Of a DNA stretch of 64,000 nt, positions 57,725 through 64,000 are shown in pieces. The translations under genes and the position numbers were made by a program. The stretch lies in NCBI GenBank assembly GCA_016721505.1, contig JADKHX010000021.1, positions 62,001 to 126,000 of the forward strand. The letters run 5' to 3'. The stretch comes from Rhodocyclaceae bacterium (GTDB lineage Bacteria > Pseudomonadota > Gammaproteobacteria > Burkholderiales > Rhodocyclaceae). Within the stretch, counting starts at the first letter, position 1. Each line of letters begins with the position of its first letter. A model generated the notes under the pieces. The model saw nothing but the letters and a program-made list of their open reading frames with translations, had not been told where the DNA came from and searched no databases.

Positions 57725-57812
57725 TTCTAACGTTCAAGGTGACCGGCGCTGCGCGGCTTCATCGCGCAGCGTCCAGTGACCGAAGGGAACGGGGTCGACC
57801 GCAGGGTTAGCC
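57725..57812 (-). other. attC site of the first cassette
   Basis: On the minus strand this 88-bp site begins GGCTAAC, 11 bp after the stop of the TIR-like gene, and ends GTTAGAA. R'' is the exact complement of GTTAGCC at the attI junction (58692-58686), which is the left edge of the same cassette. It shares long identical blocks with the attC at 14889-14976. Confidence 0.9.
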
Positions 57813-57823
57813 GTCACTGTCAT

Positions 57824-58650
57824 CTAGAAGGGGACCTCAGTTAGCCCCTTGGACCTGAGTGAGAACGCCGAAAACGGTTGTATCTTTCCCGACTCGTGAC
57901 GGAGAAATATCTTTTCGTCCATCGGATGAATGTCGACCAACGCTCCTACGAATTTTGATTCACGATCCATTACAAAGTCATTCAGTTTCGCCTCAGACCC
58001 GTCCGCGAAAACAACTTTCTCGTCTTCAATTCGGAAGTAGCGGCTCGTTGAGCGATCTCGAATTTCGACTGAATCCATACGTCGCTCTAAGGTAGCAATA
58101 GCGGAAAGAAGCAATTGTGTATCTGGGGAAACGGTTTGGCCGACAGGGACGTCCGCCGCCTTGATGCCTGCCAGTTGCACAACGGAGTTCAAACCGTCGG
58201 CACCAGATTTCGCTGTTTCTGTGACGGCAGATGCAATTCGCGCAATGTCCTTCTGTACGGAGTCAATGCGCAGACTTTCGTCATACTCCGTATATCGCAG
58301 CCCTTGGATATCAAACACCTTCTCTGTTCGGCGATCCTTAATAAGTACTACGGGCTTATTGAATGCGTGGCGAATTCCTAGCTCATACATCACATTGGGA
58401 TTGCGAGCACTAAAGTCGCAAACAACCATCGCAGACTCGACAATTTTCTGAATAATGCCGACGACAATGTAGTCAGTCTTCACGGCATCATCGGCTCGGA
58501 CAGGCTCGTATCCTGCTGCAACTATGGCTGGTTTAAGAAGATGTTCGTAGGCCCTGCGAAGTGTCCAGCTTCGTAACCCTGAACGTCAGAAATTGGCATG
58601 ATCACAAAGCAAACCGGCCTGGCACTGGTTGTTTCAGATGGCGTGGTCAT
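57824..58650 (-). pseudogene. TIR/nucleoside-deoxyribosyltransferase-like protein, frameshifted (cassette 1)
   Basis: Two overlapping frames together give one 275-residue protein if a single base is restored near 58553-58560. The N-terminal part reads Val-Cys-Phe-Val-Ile-Met-Pro-Ile-Ser, then Gly-Tyr-Glu-Ala-Gly-His-Phe. After the shift come Arg-Ala-Tyr-Glu-His-Leu-Leu-Lys-Pro-Ala and Asn-Pro-Asn-Val-Met-Tyr-Glu-Leu-Gly. This is the pattern of TIR-like/nucleoside 2-deoxyribosyltransferase folds, with the conserved Glu intact. The C-terminal 150 residues are a separate, unrecognised region. Such domains often degrade NAD or nucleotides in defence systems. The total length is one base short of a multiple of three, so a real mutation or a sequencing error are both possible. 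Confidence 0.7.
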
Positions 58651-58685
58651 TTGAACTCCGTCTAAGACTGATGCGCGAATGTGAG

Positions 58686-58735
58686 GGCTAACTGTTGATA
58701 TAGGGCGACAGTTTTGCTGCATAACTTCGCCGTGT
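58686..58735 (-). other. attI primary recombination site
   Basis: On the minus strand, GTTATGCAGCA, then CTGTCGCCCTA, then the crossover box GTTAGCC at 58692-58686. From memory this follows the class 1 attI1 site closely (GTTACGCAGCA, CAGTCGCCCTA, GTTAGGC). It lies between divergent intI and the first cassette, exactly where attI should be. A further GTTAGGC upstream at 58744-58738 may be an extra integrase-binding repeat. Confidence 0.82.
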
Positions 58736-58774
58736 GCCGCCTAACTTGGCGGAGAATATCTTTTGCAAACCCAG

Positions 58775-58803
58775 TTGCAGCAACGGGTTTGGGTGATTAT
58801 ACT
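58775..58803 (+). promoter_or_regulatory. intI promoter
   Basis: TTGCAG at 58775-58780 and TATACT at 58798-58803 are separated by 17 bp, a good sigma-70 arrangement. Transcription would start near 58810, giving a leader of about 20 bases before the intI ATG. The -10 box overlaps the LexA-like site. Confidence 0.65.
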
Positions 58804-58819
58804 GTTGTTTCATCCAGTA
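58800..58819 (+). promoter_or_regulatory. LexA-box-like site over the intI promoter
   Basis: TACTGT, eight bases, CCAGTA: eleven of the twelve outer positions match the TACTGT-N8-ACAGTA LexA consensus of gammaproteobacteria and other groups. It covers the -10 box and start point, so repression by LexA and SOS induction of the integrase are likely, as known for other integron integrases. Confidence 0.65.
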
Positions 58820-58830
58820 CTAACCAAATC

Positions 58831-59838
58831 ATGAAAAACCTCACTTCTGATTTGCCAGCGCTTCGAGCAGTCAAGCTACTTGATCAGTTGCGCGAGCGGA
58901 TACGTTATTTGCATTACAGCATACGCACCGAGGAAGCTTATGTCTATTGGGTTCGCGCCTTTATCAGGTACCACGGCCGACGACATCCGGGGGAGATGGG
59001 CGGTACGGAAGTGGAACTTTTCCTTTCGTGGTTGGCTGGAGAACGCCGTGTTTCGGCTTCGACGCATAAACAAGCTTTGTCGGCTTTGCTGTTTTTCTTC
59101 AATAAAGTCCTCGGCAAAGACTTGCCGTGGATGAAGGAAATTGGCCGACCGCTAGTCAAAAGACGTTTGCCGGTCGTGTTGTCACCCGACGAAGTGGCGA
59201 AAATTTTTTGTCTGATGGAAGGCGAACATCGACTGTTCGCTCAACTCCTTTACGGCACTGGATTACGCATTAACGAGGGCCTGCAACTACGTGTGAAGGA
59301 TATTGATTTTGGCCGCGCGACGATTATTGTCCGCGAAGGCAAAGGCGGTAAAGACCGTGCGGTGATGTTGCCACAGCGTTTGATTCCAGCTTTGCATGAG
59401 CAGTTGGCACGGGCACGGGTGCTGTGGAGTGGGGATCAGGATGCCGGTCGTGGCGGTGTTGAAATGCCGGATGCACTAGAGCGCAAATATCCGCGTGCAG
59501 GTTCATCCTGGAATTGGTTTTGGGTATTCCCGCAGGCAACGCATTCCACCGATCCACGCTCCGGCATCGTGCGACGACATCACATTTACGATCAGACTTT
59601 TCAGCGCGCCTTTAAGCGCGCGATTGAACAAACCGGGATCGCAAAAATGGCCACGCCACATTCTTTGCGTCACTCGTTTGCCACTGCTGTGCTGCAAAGC
59701 GGCTACGACATTCGCACGGTGCAAGAGCTGCTCGGGCATTCCGATGTGTCGACCACCATGATCTACACACACGTATTGAAAGTAGGTGGCGGTGGTGTGC
59801 GCAGTCCGATGGATGTACTTCCTATGGTGACCGCTTAA
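58831..59838 (+). CDS. intI: Integron integrase IntI (class 1-like)
   Basis: A 335-residue tyrosine recombinase that aligns without gaps to my recollection of IntI1 (337 residues) and is very similar throughout. Catalytic residues fall at the same numbers: Arg146 in Gly-Thr-Gly-Leu-Arg, Lys171, His277 and Arg280 in His-Ser-Leu-Arg-His, His303 in Leu-Gly-His-Ser, and Tyr312 in Met-Ile-Tyr-Thr-His. The integron-specific insert Ala/Leu-Glu-Arg-Lys-Tyr-Pro-Arg-Ala-Gly is present near 210-220. The ATG at 58831 matches the IntI1 start. It is divergent from the cassette array, as normal, and appears intact and active. Confidence 0.95.
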   Translation: MKNLTSDLPALRAVKLLDQLRERIRYLHYSIRTEEAYVYWVRAFIRYHGRRHPGEMGGTEVELFLSWLAGERRVSASTHKQALSALLFFFNKVLGKDLPWMKEIGRPLVKRRLPVVLSPDEVAKIFCLMEGEHRLFAQLLYGTGLRINEGLQLRVKDIDFGRATIIVREGKGGKDRAVMLPQRLIPALHEQLARARVLWSGDQDAGRGGVEMPDALERKYPRAGSSWNWFWVFPQATHSTDPRSGIVRRHHIYDQTFQRAFKRAIEQTGIAKMATPHSLRHSFATAVLQSGYDIRTVQELLGHSDVSTTMIYTHVLKVGGGGVRSPMDVLPMVTA

Positions 59839-59864
59839 CAGCGTATGGCCAGCACCAACTGACA
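59839..59864 (+). repeat. Dispersed 26-bp element, copy 13 (after intI stop)
   Basis: CAGCGTAT, two bases, CCAGCACCAACTGACA. It starts at the base following the intI stop codon and continues AAATCA, as in copy 3. It lies between convergent intI and ilvA. Confidence 0.92.
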
Positions 59865-59880
59865 AAATCACCCACCGCCA

Positions 59881-61092
59881 TCACACCGCCCGCTCCACCA
59901 AATACCCCTGCTCTCGCGCCACGCTCAAAATCTGTTCGACATGTTCCGCGCCGCGTGTTTGGACCACGACTTCGATTTGCACCCGCTCGACCGAGAGCGA
60001 AGTGAAGGCGCGTTGGTGATGTACTTCGTCGATGTTGGCACCGAGTTTGCCTAGCATGTTGGCGACATCGGCCAGTGCGCCGGGGGTGTCGCGGACGTTG
60101 AAATGGAGACGGCTCAGGCGACCTGATTTGACCATGCCGCGTTGGATGATTTCGGCCAGCACCAGTGGCTCGATATTGCCGCCGCATAAGACCAAGCCCA
60201 GCTTGCGTCCTTTGAATTTCTCTTTGTTGGCTAATAGTGCGGCAAGGCTAGCGGCACCAGCGCCTTCGACTACGGTTTTTTCGATTTCCAATAGCATCAA
60301 AATCGCTTGTTCGATCTCGCTCTCGCTGACCAGCAAAACATCGCTGACCAATTCGCGTATCACGGGTAGCGTCAATGCACCCGGGGTTTTGACAGCGATG
60401 CCGTCGGCAATCGTCGCCAGGGCGACTTCGTGATGTTCGCCGTGCATGGCGTTCCACGCCGCGGGAAAACGTTCGCTTTGGACGCCAACGAATTCGATGT
60501 CGGGCCGTATTGCCTTGGCGGCAATCGCCATGCCGGAAATCAAACCACCACCCCCGATAGCGACGAGGAAAGTATCAATACTTGGTTGTTGCGCCAGCAT
60601 CTCGAGGGCGACTGTGCCTTGCCCGGCGATGATCGCGGCATCGTCAAACGGATGCACCAGTGTCAGGCCGCGCGTTTTGGCTAGCTCGACACCGTGCGCG
60701 CGCGCGTCGTCAAAGGTATCACCATGCAGAACAACTTCTGCACCAAAGCCACGTGTGCGTTCGACTTTGACTGGCGTAGCAAAGCGCGGCATGACGATGG
60801 TGGCAGGCACGCCCATACGCTGCGCGTGGTAGGCCACGCCTTGCGCATGATTGCCGGCCGAAACGGCCAGGACACCACGACGGCGCTCGTCGTCGGTGAG
60901 CTGCATCATCTTATTCAATGCGCCGCGCTCTTTGAACGAGGCAGTGAATTGATGGTTTTCAAATTTCAAAAACACTTCGCAGCCAGCGATTTCAGACAGC
61001 GTTAGCGATGGCAAACAAGCGGTGGGAACCAGCTGCCCTGAGACGCGCTTTTCTGCGGCGCGGATGTCGGCAAGGGTGATGTTAGTCGTCAT
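59881..61092 (-). CDS. ilvA: Threonine ammonia-lyase with C-terminal ACT domain
   Basis: A 403-residue PLP enzyme that deaminates threonine to 2-oxobutyrate. The PLP lysine is in Thr-Ala-Ser-Phe-Lys-Glu-Arg-Gly-Ala near residue 55. The glycine-rich phosphate loop Gly-Gly-Gly-Gly-Leu-Ile-Ser-Gly is near 184, and a single ACT domain occupies about 325-400. One ACT domain and this length match the shorter ilvA/tdcB-like type rather than the two-ACT E. coli IlvA. The start at 61092 gives Met-Thr-Thr-Asn-Ile-Thr-Leu; 13 upstream in-frame codons are unlikely to be used. Confidence 0.9.
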   Translation of the reverse strand: MTTNITLADIRAAEKRVSGQLVPTACLPSLTLSEIAGCEVFLKFENHQFTASFKERGALNKMMQLTDDERRRGVLAVSAGNHAQGVAYHAQRMGVPATIVMPRFATPVKVERTRGFGAEVVLHGDTFDDARAHGVELAKTRGLTLVHPFDDAAIIAGQGTVALEMLAQQPSIDTFLVAIGGGGLISGMAIAAKAIRPDIEFVGVQSERFPAAWNAMHGEHHEVALATIADGIAVKTPGALTLPVIRELVSDVLLVSESEIEQAILMLLEIEKTVVEGAGAASLAALLANKEKFKGRKLGLVLCGGNIEPLVLAEIIQRGMVKSGRLSRLHFNVRDTPGALADVANMLGKLGANIDEVHHQRAFTSLSVERVQIEVVVQTRGAEHVEQILSVAREQGYLVERAV

Positions 61093-61182
61093 GATCGTAA
61101 TGTCCGTTTTTGTGTCGATTTTGGCCTGCATTATTCTAGCCCTCGTATAATCGCACTCCCTTGGTTTTATGTGCTATTCAAC

Positions 61183-62769
61183 GTGTCCGCACTCGAAAAA
61201 GAAATCGCCAAAGAATTGGCCCGGCGGCGCACTTTCGTCATCATCTCTCACCCTGACGCAGGTAAAACCACGCTGACCGAAAAGTTGCTGTGGTTCGGCG
61301 GCGCAATACAAATCGCCGGTGAAGTTCGTGCACGCAAAGCTTCCCGTCATGCGACTTCCGACTGGATGGAATTGGAAAAACAACGCGGCATTTCGGTGAC
61401 CAGTTCGGTGATGCAGTTTCCGTATCGCGAGAGCATGATCAACTTGCTCGACACGCCCGGCCACGAAGATTTTTCTGAAGATACCTACCGCACGCTGACT
61501 GCTGTGGATTCGGCGGTGATGGTGATTGATTCGGTCAATGGCGTGGAAGCGCAGACCATCAAATTGCTTTCAGTCTGCCGTTTGCGTGCCACGCCAATTT
61601 TGACTTTCATCAACAAGCTCGACCGCGAAGGTCGGCCGCCGATTGAATTGCTCGACGAAATCGAAGACGTACTCAAGATGCAATGCGCGCCGATGACTTG
61701 GCCTATCGGCATGGGCAAACGCTTTCGCGGCGTGTATCACCTGTATGACGATTCGATTTCGTTTTTTGACCCGCAAGCCGAAAAAGGCACGGCGGAAGTT
61801 ATCAAAGGCCTCAACAATCCGCGCTTGGACGAGCTCATTGGCAGCGAAGCGGATGAGTTGCGGATGGAAGTGGAATTGGTGCGCGGCGCGTCGCACACAT
61901 TTGATGCAGCGGCCTACTTGGCGGGAAAGCAAACCCCCGTATTTTTTGGCTCGGCGTCGAATAACTTTGGCGTGCAAAGTTTGCTCGATGCGGTGGTCGA
62001 CATGGCGCCTGGCCCACAATCAAGGGCGACGGAAGCGCGTACCGTGATGCCCGAGGAAGAAAAATTCTCCGGCTTCGTATTCAAAATCCAAGCCAACATG
62101 GATCCGAAACATCGTGATCGCATCGCCTTCGTGCGCGTTTGTTCGGGCAAGTTCGAGCGCGGTATCAAGCTAAAGCAATTGTCCACCGGCAAAACCCTCG
62201 CTGTGAATAACGCCATTACCTTTATGGCGCAAGATCGCAACACTACCGATTTCGCTTTTCCGGGCGACATCATCGGCATTCCAAATCACGGCACGGTATT
62301 GCTCGGCGATGCTTTTTCTGAGGGCGAGACGCTCAAATTCACCGGCATCCCCTGCTTCGCACCGGAGCATTTTCGCCGTGCGCAAATTCGCAATCCGATG
62401 AAAATGAAACAGCTGCAAAAAGGACTGCAACAGCTTGCCGAGGAAGGCGCAACGCAACTTTTTCGACCAATACATAGCAACGACTTAATTCTCGGCGCGG
62501 TCGGTACATTGCAATTTGATGTCGTCGCACATCGGCTTGAGTTTGAATATGGTGTCGATTGCGTATTCGAGCCTTATAACGTGGCGACGGCACGCTGGCT
62601 GCGTGGCGATGATTCAAGCATTCGCGCGCTGGCCGACAAATCCGGCGTCAATGTCGCGCTCGACGGTGCTGGCGATTATGTGTATCTCGCGCCAAATCGG
62701 GTTAATCTCAACATGACGCAGGAACGCCACCCCGAGGTGACGTTTTTGGAAACTCGAGAAATTCACTGA
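61183..62769 (+). CDS. prfC: Peptide chain release factor 3
   Basis: A 528-residue translational GTPase that recycles RF1 and RF2 after peptide release. G1 is Ser-His-Pro-Asp-Ala-Gly-Lys-Thr-Thr near residues 22-30, followed by Arg-Gly-Ile-Ser-Val-Thr-Ser-Ser, Asp-Thr-Pro-Gly-His-Glu-Asp-Phe and Asn-Lys-Leu-Asp-Arg-Glu. These are the canonical G2-G4 motifs, and the C-terminal RF3 domain is complete. The start is GTG (Met-Ser-Ala-Leu-Glu-Lys-Glu-Ile), matching the family; another in-frame GTG lies four codons upstream. No clear ribosome site is seen. Confidence 0.94.
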   Translation: MSALEKEIAKELARRRTFVIISHPDAGKTTLTEKLLWFGGAIQIAGEVRARKASRHATSDWMELEKQRGISVTSSVMQFPYRESMINLLDTPGHEDFSEDTYRTLTAVDSAVMVIDSVNGVEAQTIKLLSVCRLRATPILTFINKLDREGRPPIELLDEIEDVLKMQCAPMTWPIGMGKRFRGVYHLYDDSISFFDPQAEKGTAEVIKGLNNPRLDELIGSEADELRMEVELVRGASHTFDAAAYLAGKQTPVFFGSASNNFGVQSLLDAVVDMAPGPQSRATEARTVMPEEEKFSGFVFKIQANMDPKHRDRIAFVRVCSGKFERGIKLKQLSTGKTLAVNNAITFMAQDRNTTDFAFPGDIIGIPNHGTVLLGDAFSEGETLKFTGIPCFAPEHFRRAQIRNPMKMKQLQKGLQQLAEEGATQLFRPIHSNDLILGAVGTLQFDVVAHRLEFEYGVDCVFEPYNVATARWLRGDDSSIRALADKSGVNVALDGAGDYVYLAPNRVNLNMTQERHPEVTFLETREIH

Positions 62770-62795
62770 GAAATCCACCGCAAAGGAAATATCTC

Positions 62796-64000
62796 ATGAG
62801 CAGCATTATTTCGCGCGCGCTTGATCGCGGGCTGGAACTCAATGAACGCTTCGCGCTCGCTGCTGGCAACGGGTTTGACTGGCTGTTTCGGCGTGACGAG
62901 TTAGTCAAATCAGGTCGTACCGATTACGAAATTATTTACGCTGGCGATTTGATGTCGGTGCGTTACTACGGTCCGCCCGTAGAAAATGAAATCCAACTCG
63001 CCAACGGCGAAATGATGCGCGTGGTGCGTCGCCAACAGGCAGTACCACTGGTGCTGGTGCCACCGCTGGGTGTCACCACCGAGACCTTTGATCTGATGCC
63101 CAATCGCAGTTTGGCGCGTTACATGGCGGCACGCGGATTCAAAACTTATTTGATTGATTGGGGCAAACCACAGAAGCGGCATGCGCATCTTGGCCTTAAG
63201 GATTATGCCGATGTGATGATGGGGCTAGCGCTGGAGAAAGTTCGCCAGCACAGCGGCATTGCACAAGTCTCGCTGATGGGTTGGTGCATGGGCGGACTGC
63301 TATCGCTGATGCACGCGGGCCTCAAGAAAAACCCAAACATTCGCAATATCGCCATAGTCGCCAGCCCGATTGATCTGCGTAGTGGCGGCATGGTCGCTGG
63401 TGTGGCCCAGGCGCTCAACACACCGGCCAAGCTGATCCGTAAATTCACCGATTTTCGTTTGCACTCCGTCGAACCGGAAAAAATGCACGCACCGGCGTGG
63501 ATGACCACGCTGGCCTTCAAACTCACTGATCCAGTCGGCAGCGTCACCACCTATTGGGATTTGGTCACCCGTTTGTGGGATAGAGAATTCGTCGAATCGC
63601 ACAGCACCACCTCGGATTATTTGAACAATATGCTGGTCTATCCGGCTGGCGTGGTGCAGGACATGTTGGTCAACGTGGCGGTCGACAATAAATTGTCCAC
63701 CGGCGAAATTCCGCTGGGCAAAAAAGTCTCCAAATTCAAAAATATCAGCGCTTCGTTGTTGGCTTTCGCAGGCGAGAAAGACGTTTTGGTTTCTGCATCC
63801 ACTGCGCGACGCATCATGGATTTGGTGAGTATGGAAGACAAGCATTTTGAGATCGCGCCCGGCGGACACATGGGCGTGATACTCGGCAGCGCAGCGCAGC
63901 GGGTGGTGTGGGCGAAGACGGCAGCTTGGCTGGTGCCGCGATCGAAATTGGCAGTCGCCGTAGTGAAAAAAACACCGCCCAAAACTATTGCTAAAGTTAA
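62796..64000 (+). CDS. PHA synthase-like alpha/beta hydrolase, 3' truncated
   Basis: At least 401 residues of a PhaC-type alpha/beta-fold enzyme running off the right edge. The family segments Val-Pro-Leu-Val-Leu-Val-Pro-Pro-Leu-Gly-Val and Leu-Ile-Asp-Trp-Gly-Lys-Pro are followed by the lipase-like box Gly-Trp-Cys-Met-Gly-Gly with the catalytic Cys near residue 166. The Asp in Gly-Glu-Lys-Asp-Val-Leu and the His in Gly-Gly-His-Met-Gly complete the triad. It should polymerise hydroxyacyl-CoA into storage polyester, or act on such polymers. After the catalytic domain the visible end turns Lys/Pro/Ala-rich, as in the WS/DGAT tail. It is preceded by the AAAGGAAAT ribosome site. Confidence 0.8.
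   Translation, partial: MSSIISRALDRGLELNERFALAAGNGFDWLFRRDELVKSGRTDYEIIYAGDLMSVRYYGPPVENEIQLANGEMMRVVRRQQAVPLVLVPPLGVTTETFDLMPNRSLARYMAARGFKTYLIDWGKPQKRHAHLGLKDYADVMMGLALEKVRQHSGIAQVSLMGWCMGGLLSLMHAGLKKNPNIRNIAIVASPIDLRSGGMVAGVAQALNTPAKLIRKFTDFRLHSVEPEKMHAPAWMTTLAFKLTDPVGSVTTYWDLVTRLWDREFVESHSTTSDYLNNMLVYPAGVVQDMLVNVAVDNKLSTGEIPLGKKVSKFKNISASLLAFAGEKDVLVSASTARRIMDLVSMEDKHFEIAPGGHMGVILGSAAQRVVWAKTAAWLVPRSKLAVAVVKKTPPKTIAKV

Larger units (their letters stand above)
56794..59838. mobile_element. Chromosomal integron: intI, attI and three cassettes
   Basis: The platform is intI, its promoter/LexA site and attI. Minus-strand cassettes follow: cassette 1 (58691-57731, TIR-like), cassette 2 (57730-57144, brnTA) and cassette 3 (57143-56794, small membrane protein). 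Cassette limits come from the G/TT crossover position in each GTTRRRY-like box. Genes further left to 54183 may be older cassettes. No transposon ends, tni or qacE/sul genes are present, so this is a sedentary chromosomal integron and not a clinical class 1 element. Confidence 0.88.

Noticed and set aside
63046..63075. A sequence resembling the dispersed element (CTGGTGCTGG followed by CACCGCTG) in the PhaC-like gene
   Set aside because: It encodes the conserved Val-Pro-Leu-Val-Leu-Val-Pro-Pro-Leu motif of PHA synthases, needs a one-base gap to align, and lacks the AGTTGG core, so chance codon choice explains it.
1..64000. CRISPR arrays, tRNA or rRNA genes, insertion sequences, prophage
   Set aside because: No regularly spaced repeats, cloverleaf-like or rRNA-like segments, transposase motifs or phage structural genes were seen; the holin-superfamily gene at 53825 is a chromosomal type.

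Overview
The window looks like chromosomal DNA of a betaproteobacterium, probably Burkholderiales or a close relative, of moderate GC. The main evidence is the contiguous TCA block acnB – HpcH-type lyase – mdh / gntR – sdhCDAB – sdhE – gltA – sucA – sucB – lpd – zapE. Also typical are an RpfE-type gene joined to recJ, and a DinB with the inserted loop I associate with this class. No rRNA, tRNA, CRISPR array or insertion sequence was found.

Layout. 1-10.4 kb: envelope and secreted proteins (autotransporter-type barrel, lipoprotein hydrolase, FecR protein, cyclophilin, M3 peptidase, gamma-glutamyltransferase) and a wax-ester synthase. 10.5-15.5 kb: one acetyltransferase, then a run of small, unrelated, same-strand accessory genes (cupin, DUF3224, GNAT, tautomerase, TMEM175, SRPBCC, LprI-like). 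This run contains one very clear and one probable integron attC site, so it looks like a cassette cluster without its own integrase. 15.9-24 kb: an SDR and a five-gene overlapping operon, pqiA-pqiB-pqiC-lolA-like-MMPL transporter, for envelope lipid traffic. 24.2-28.2 kb: ADP-forming acyl-CoA synthetase/acetyltransferase, tag, AhpD-like protein. 28.3-46.7 kb: TCA genes, zapE and a fumarylacetoacetate hydrolase family enzyme. 46.8-53.8 kb: potassium channel, lolDC, RpfE-like gene, recJ, dinB. 54.2-59.8 kb: a chromosomal integron. 59.9-64 kb: threonine ammonia-lyase, prfC and a truncated PHA-synthase-like gene.

The integron has an IntI very close to the class 1 enzyme. A promoter overlapped by a LexA-like box and an attI1-like site lie upstream of intI. 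Three well-formed cassettes sit on the opposite strand: a frameshifted TIR/deoxyribosyltransferase-like protein, a BrnT/BrnA toxin-antitoxin pair, and a 58-residue membrane protein. In each, the R'' box of the cassette's attC is the exact complement of the R' box at its own left edge, as cassette recombination predicts. nhaA, a VOC protein, a TIMP-like protein and a helix-hairpin-helix protein follow and may be older cassettes with decayed sites.

The most unusual signal is a dispersed bipartite element of about 26 bp: CAGCGTGT, two free bases, then CCAGCACCAACTG plus a few semi-conserved bases. I found thirteen copies in both orientations. Seven lie between genes, three of them just after stop codons. 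Six lie inside genes: ggt, pqiC, acnB, sucB, the FAH-family gene and lolD. Five of those six are read in one frame as a Val-Gly-Ala-Gly-Asn/Asp-Thr-like peptide. It behaves like a selected genomic signal, such as an uptake or chromosome-organisation word, or like a very small mobile repeat. I do not recognise it as a described family.
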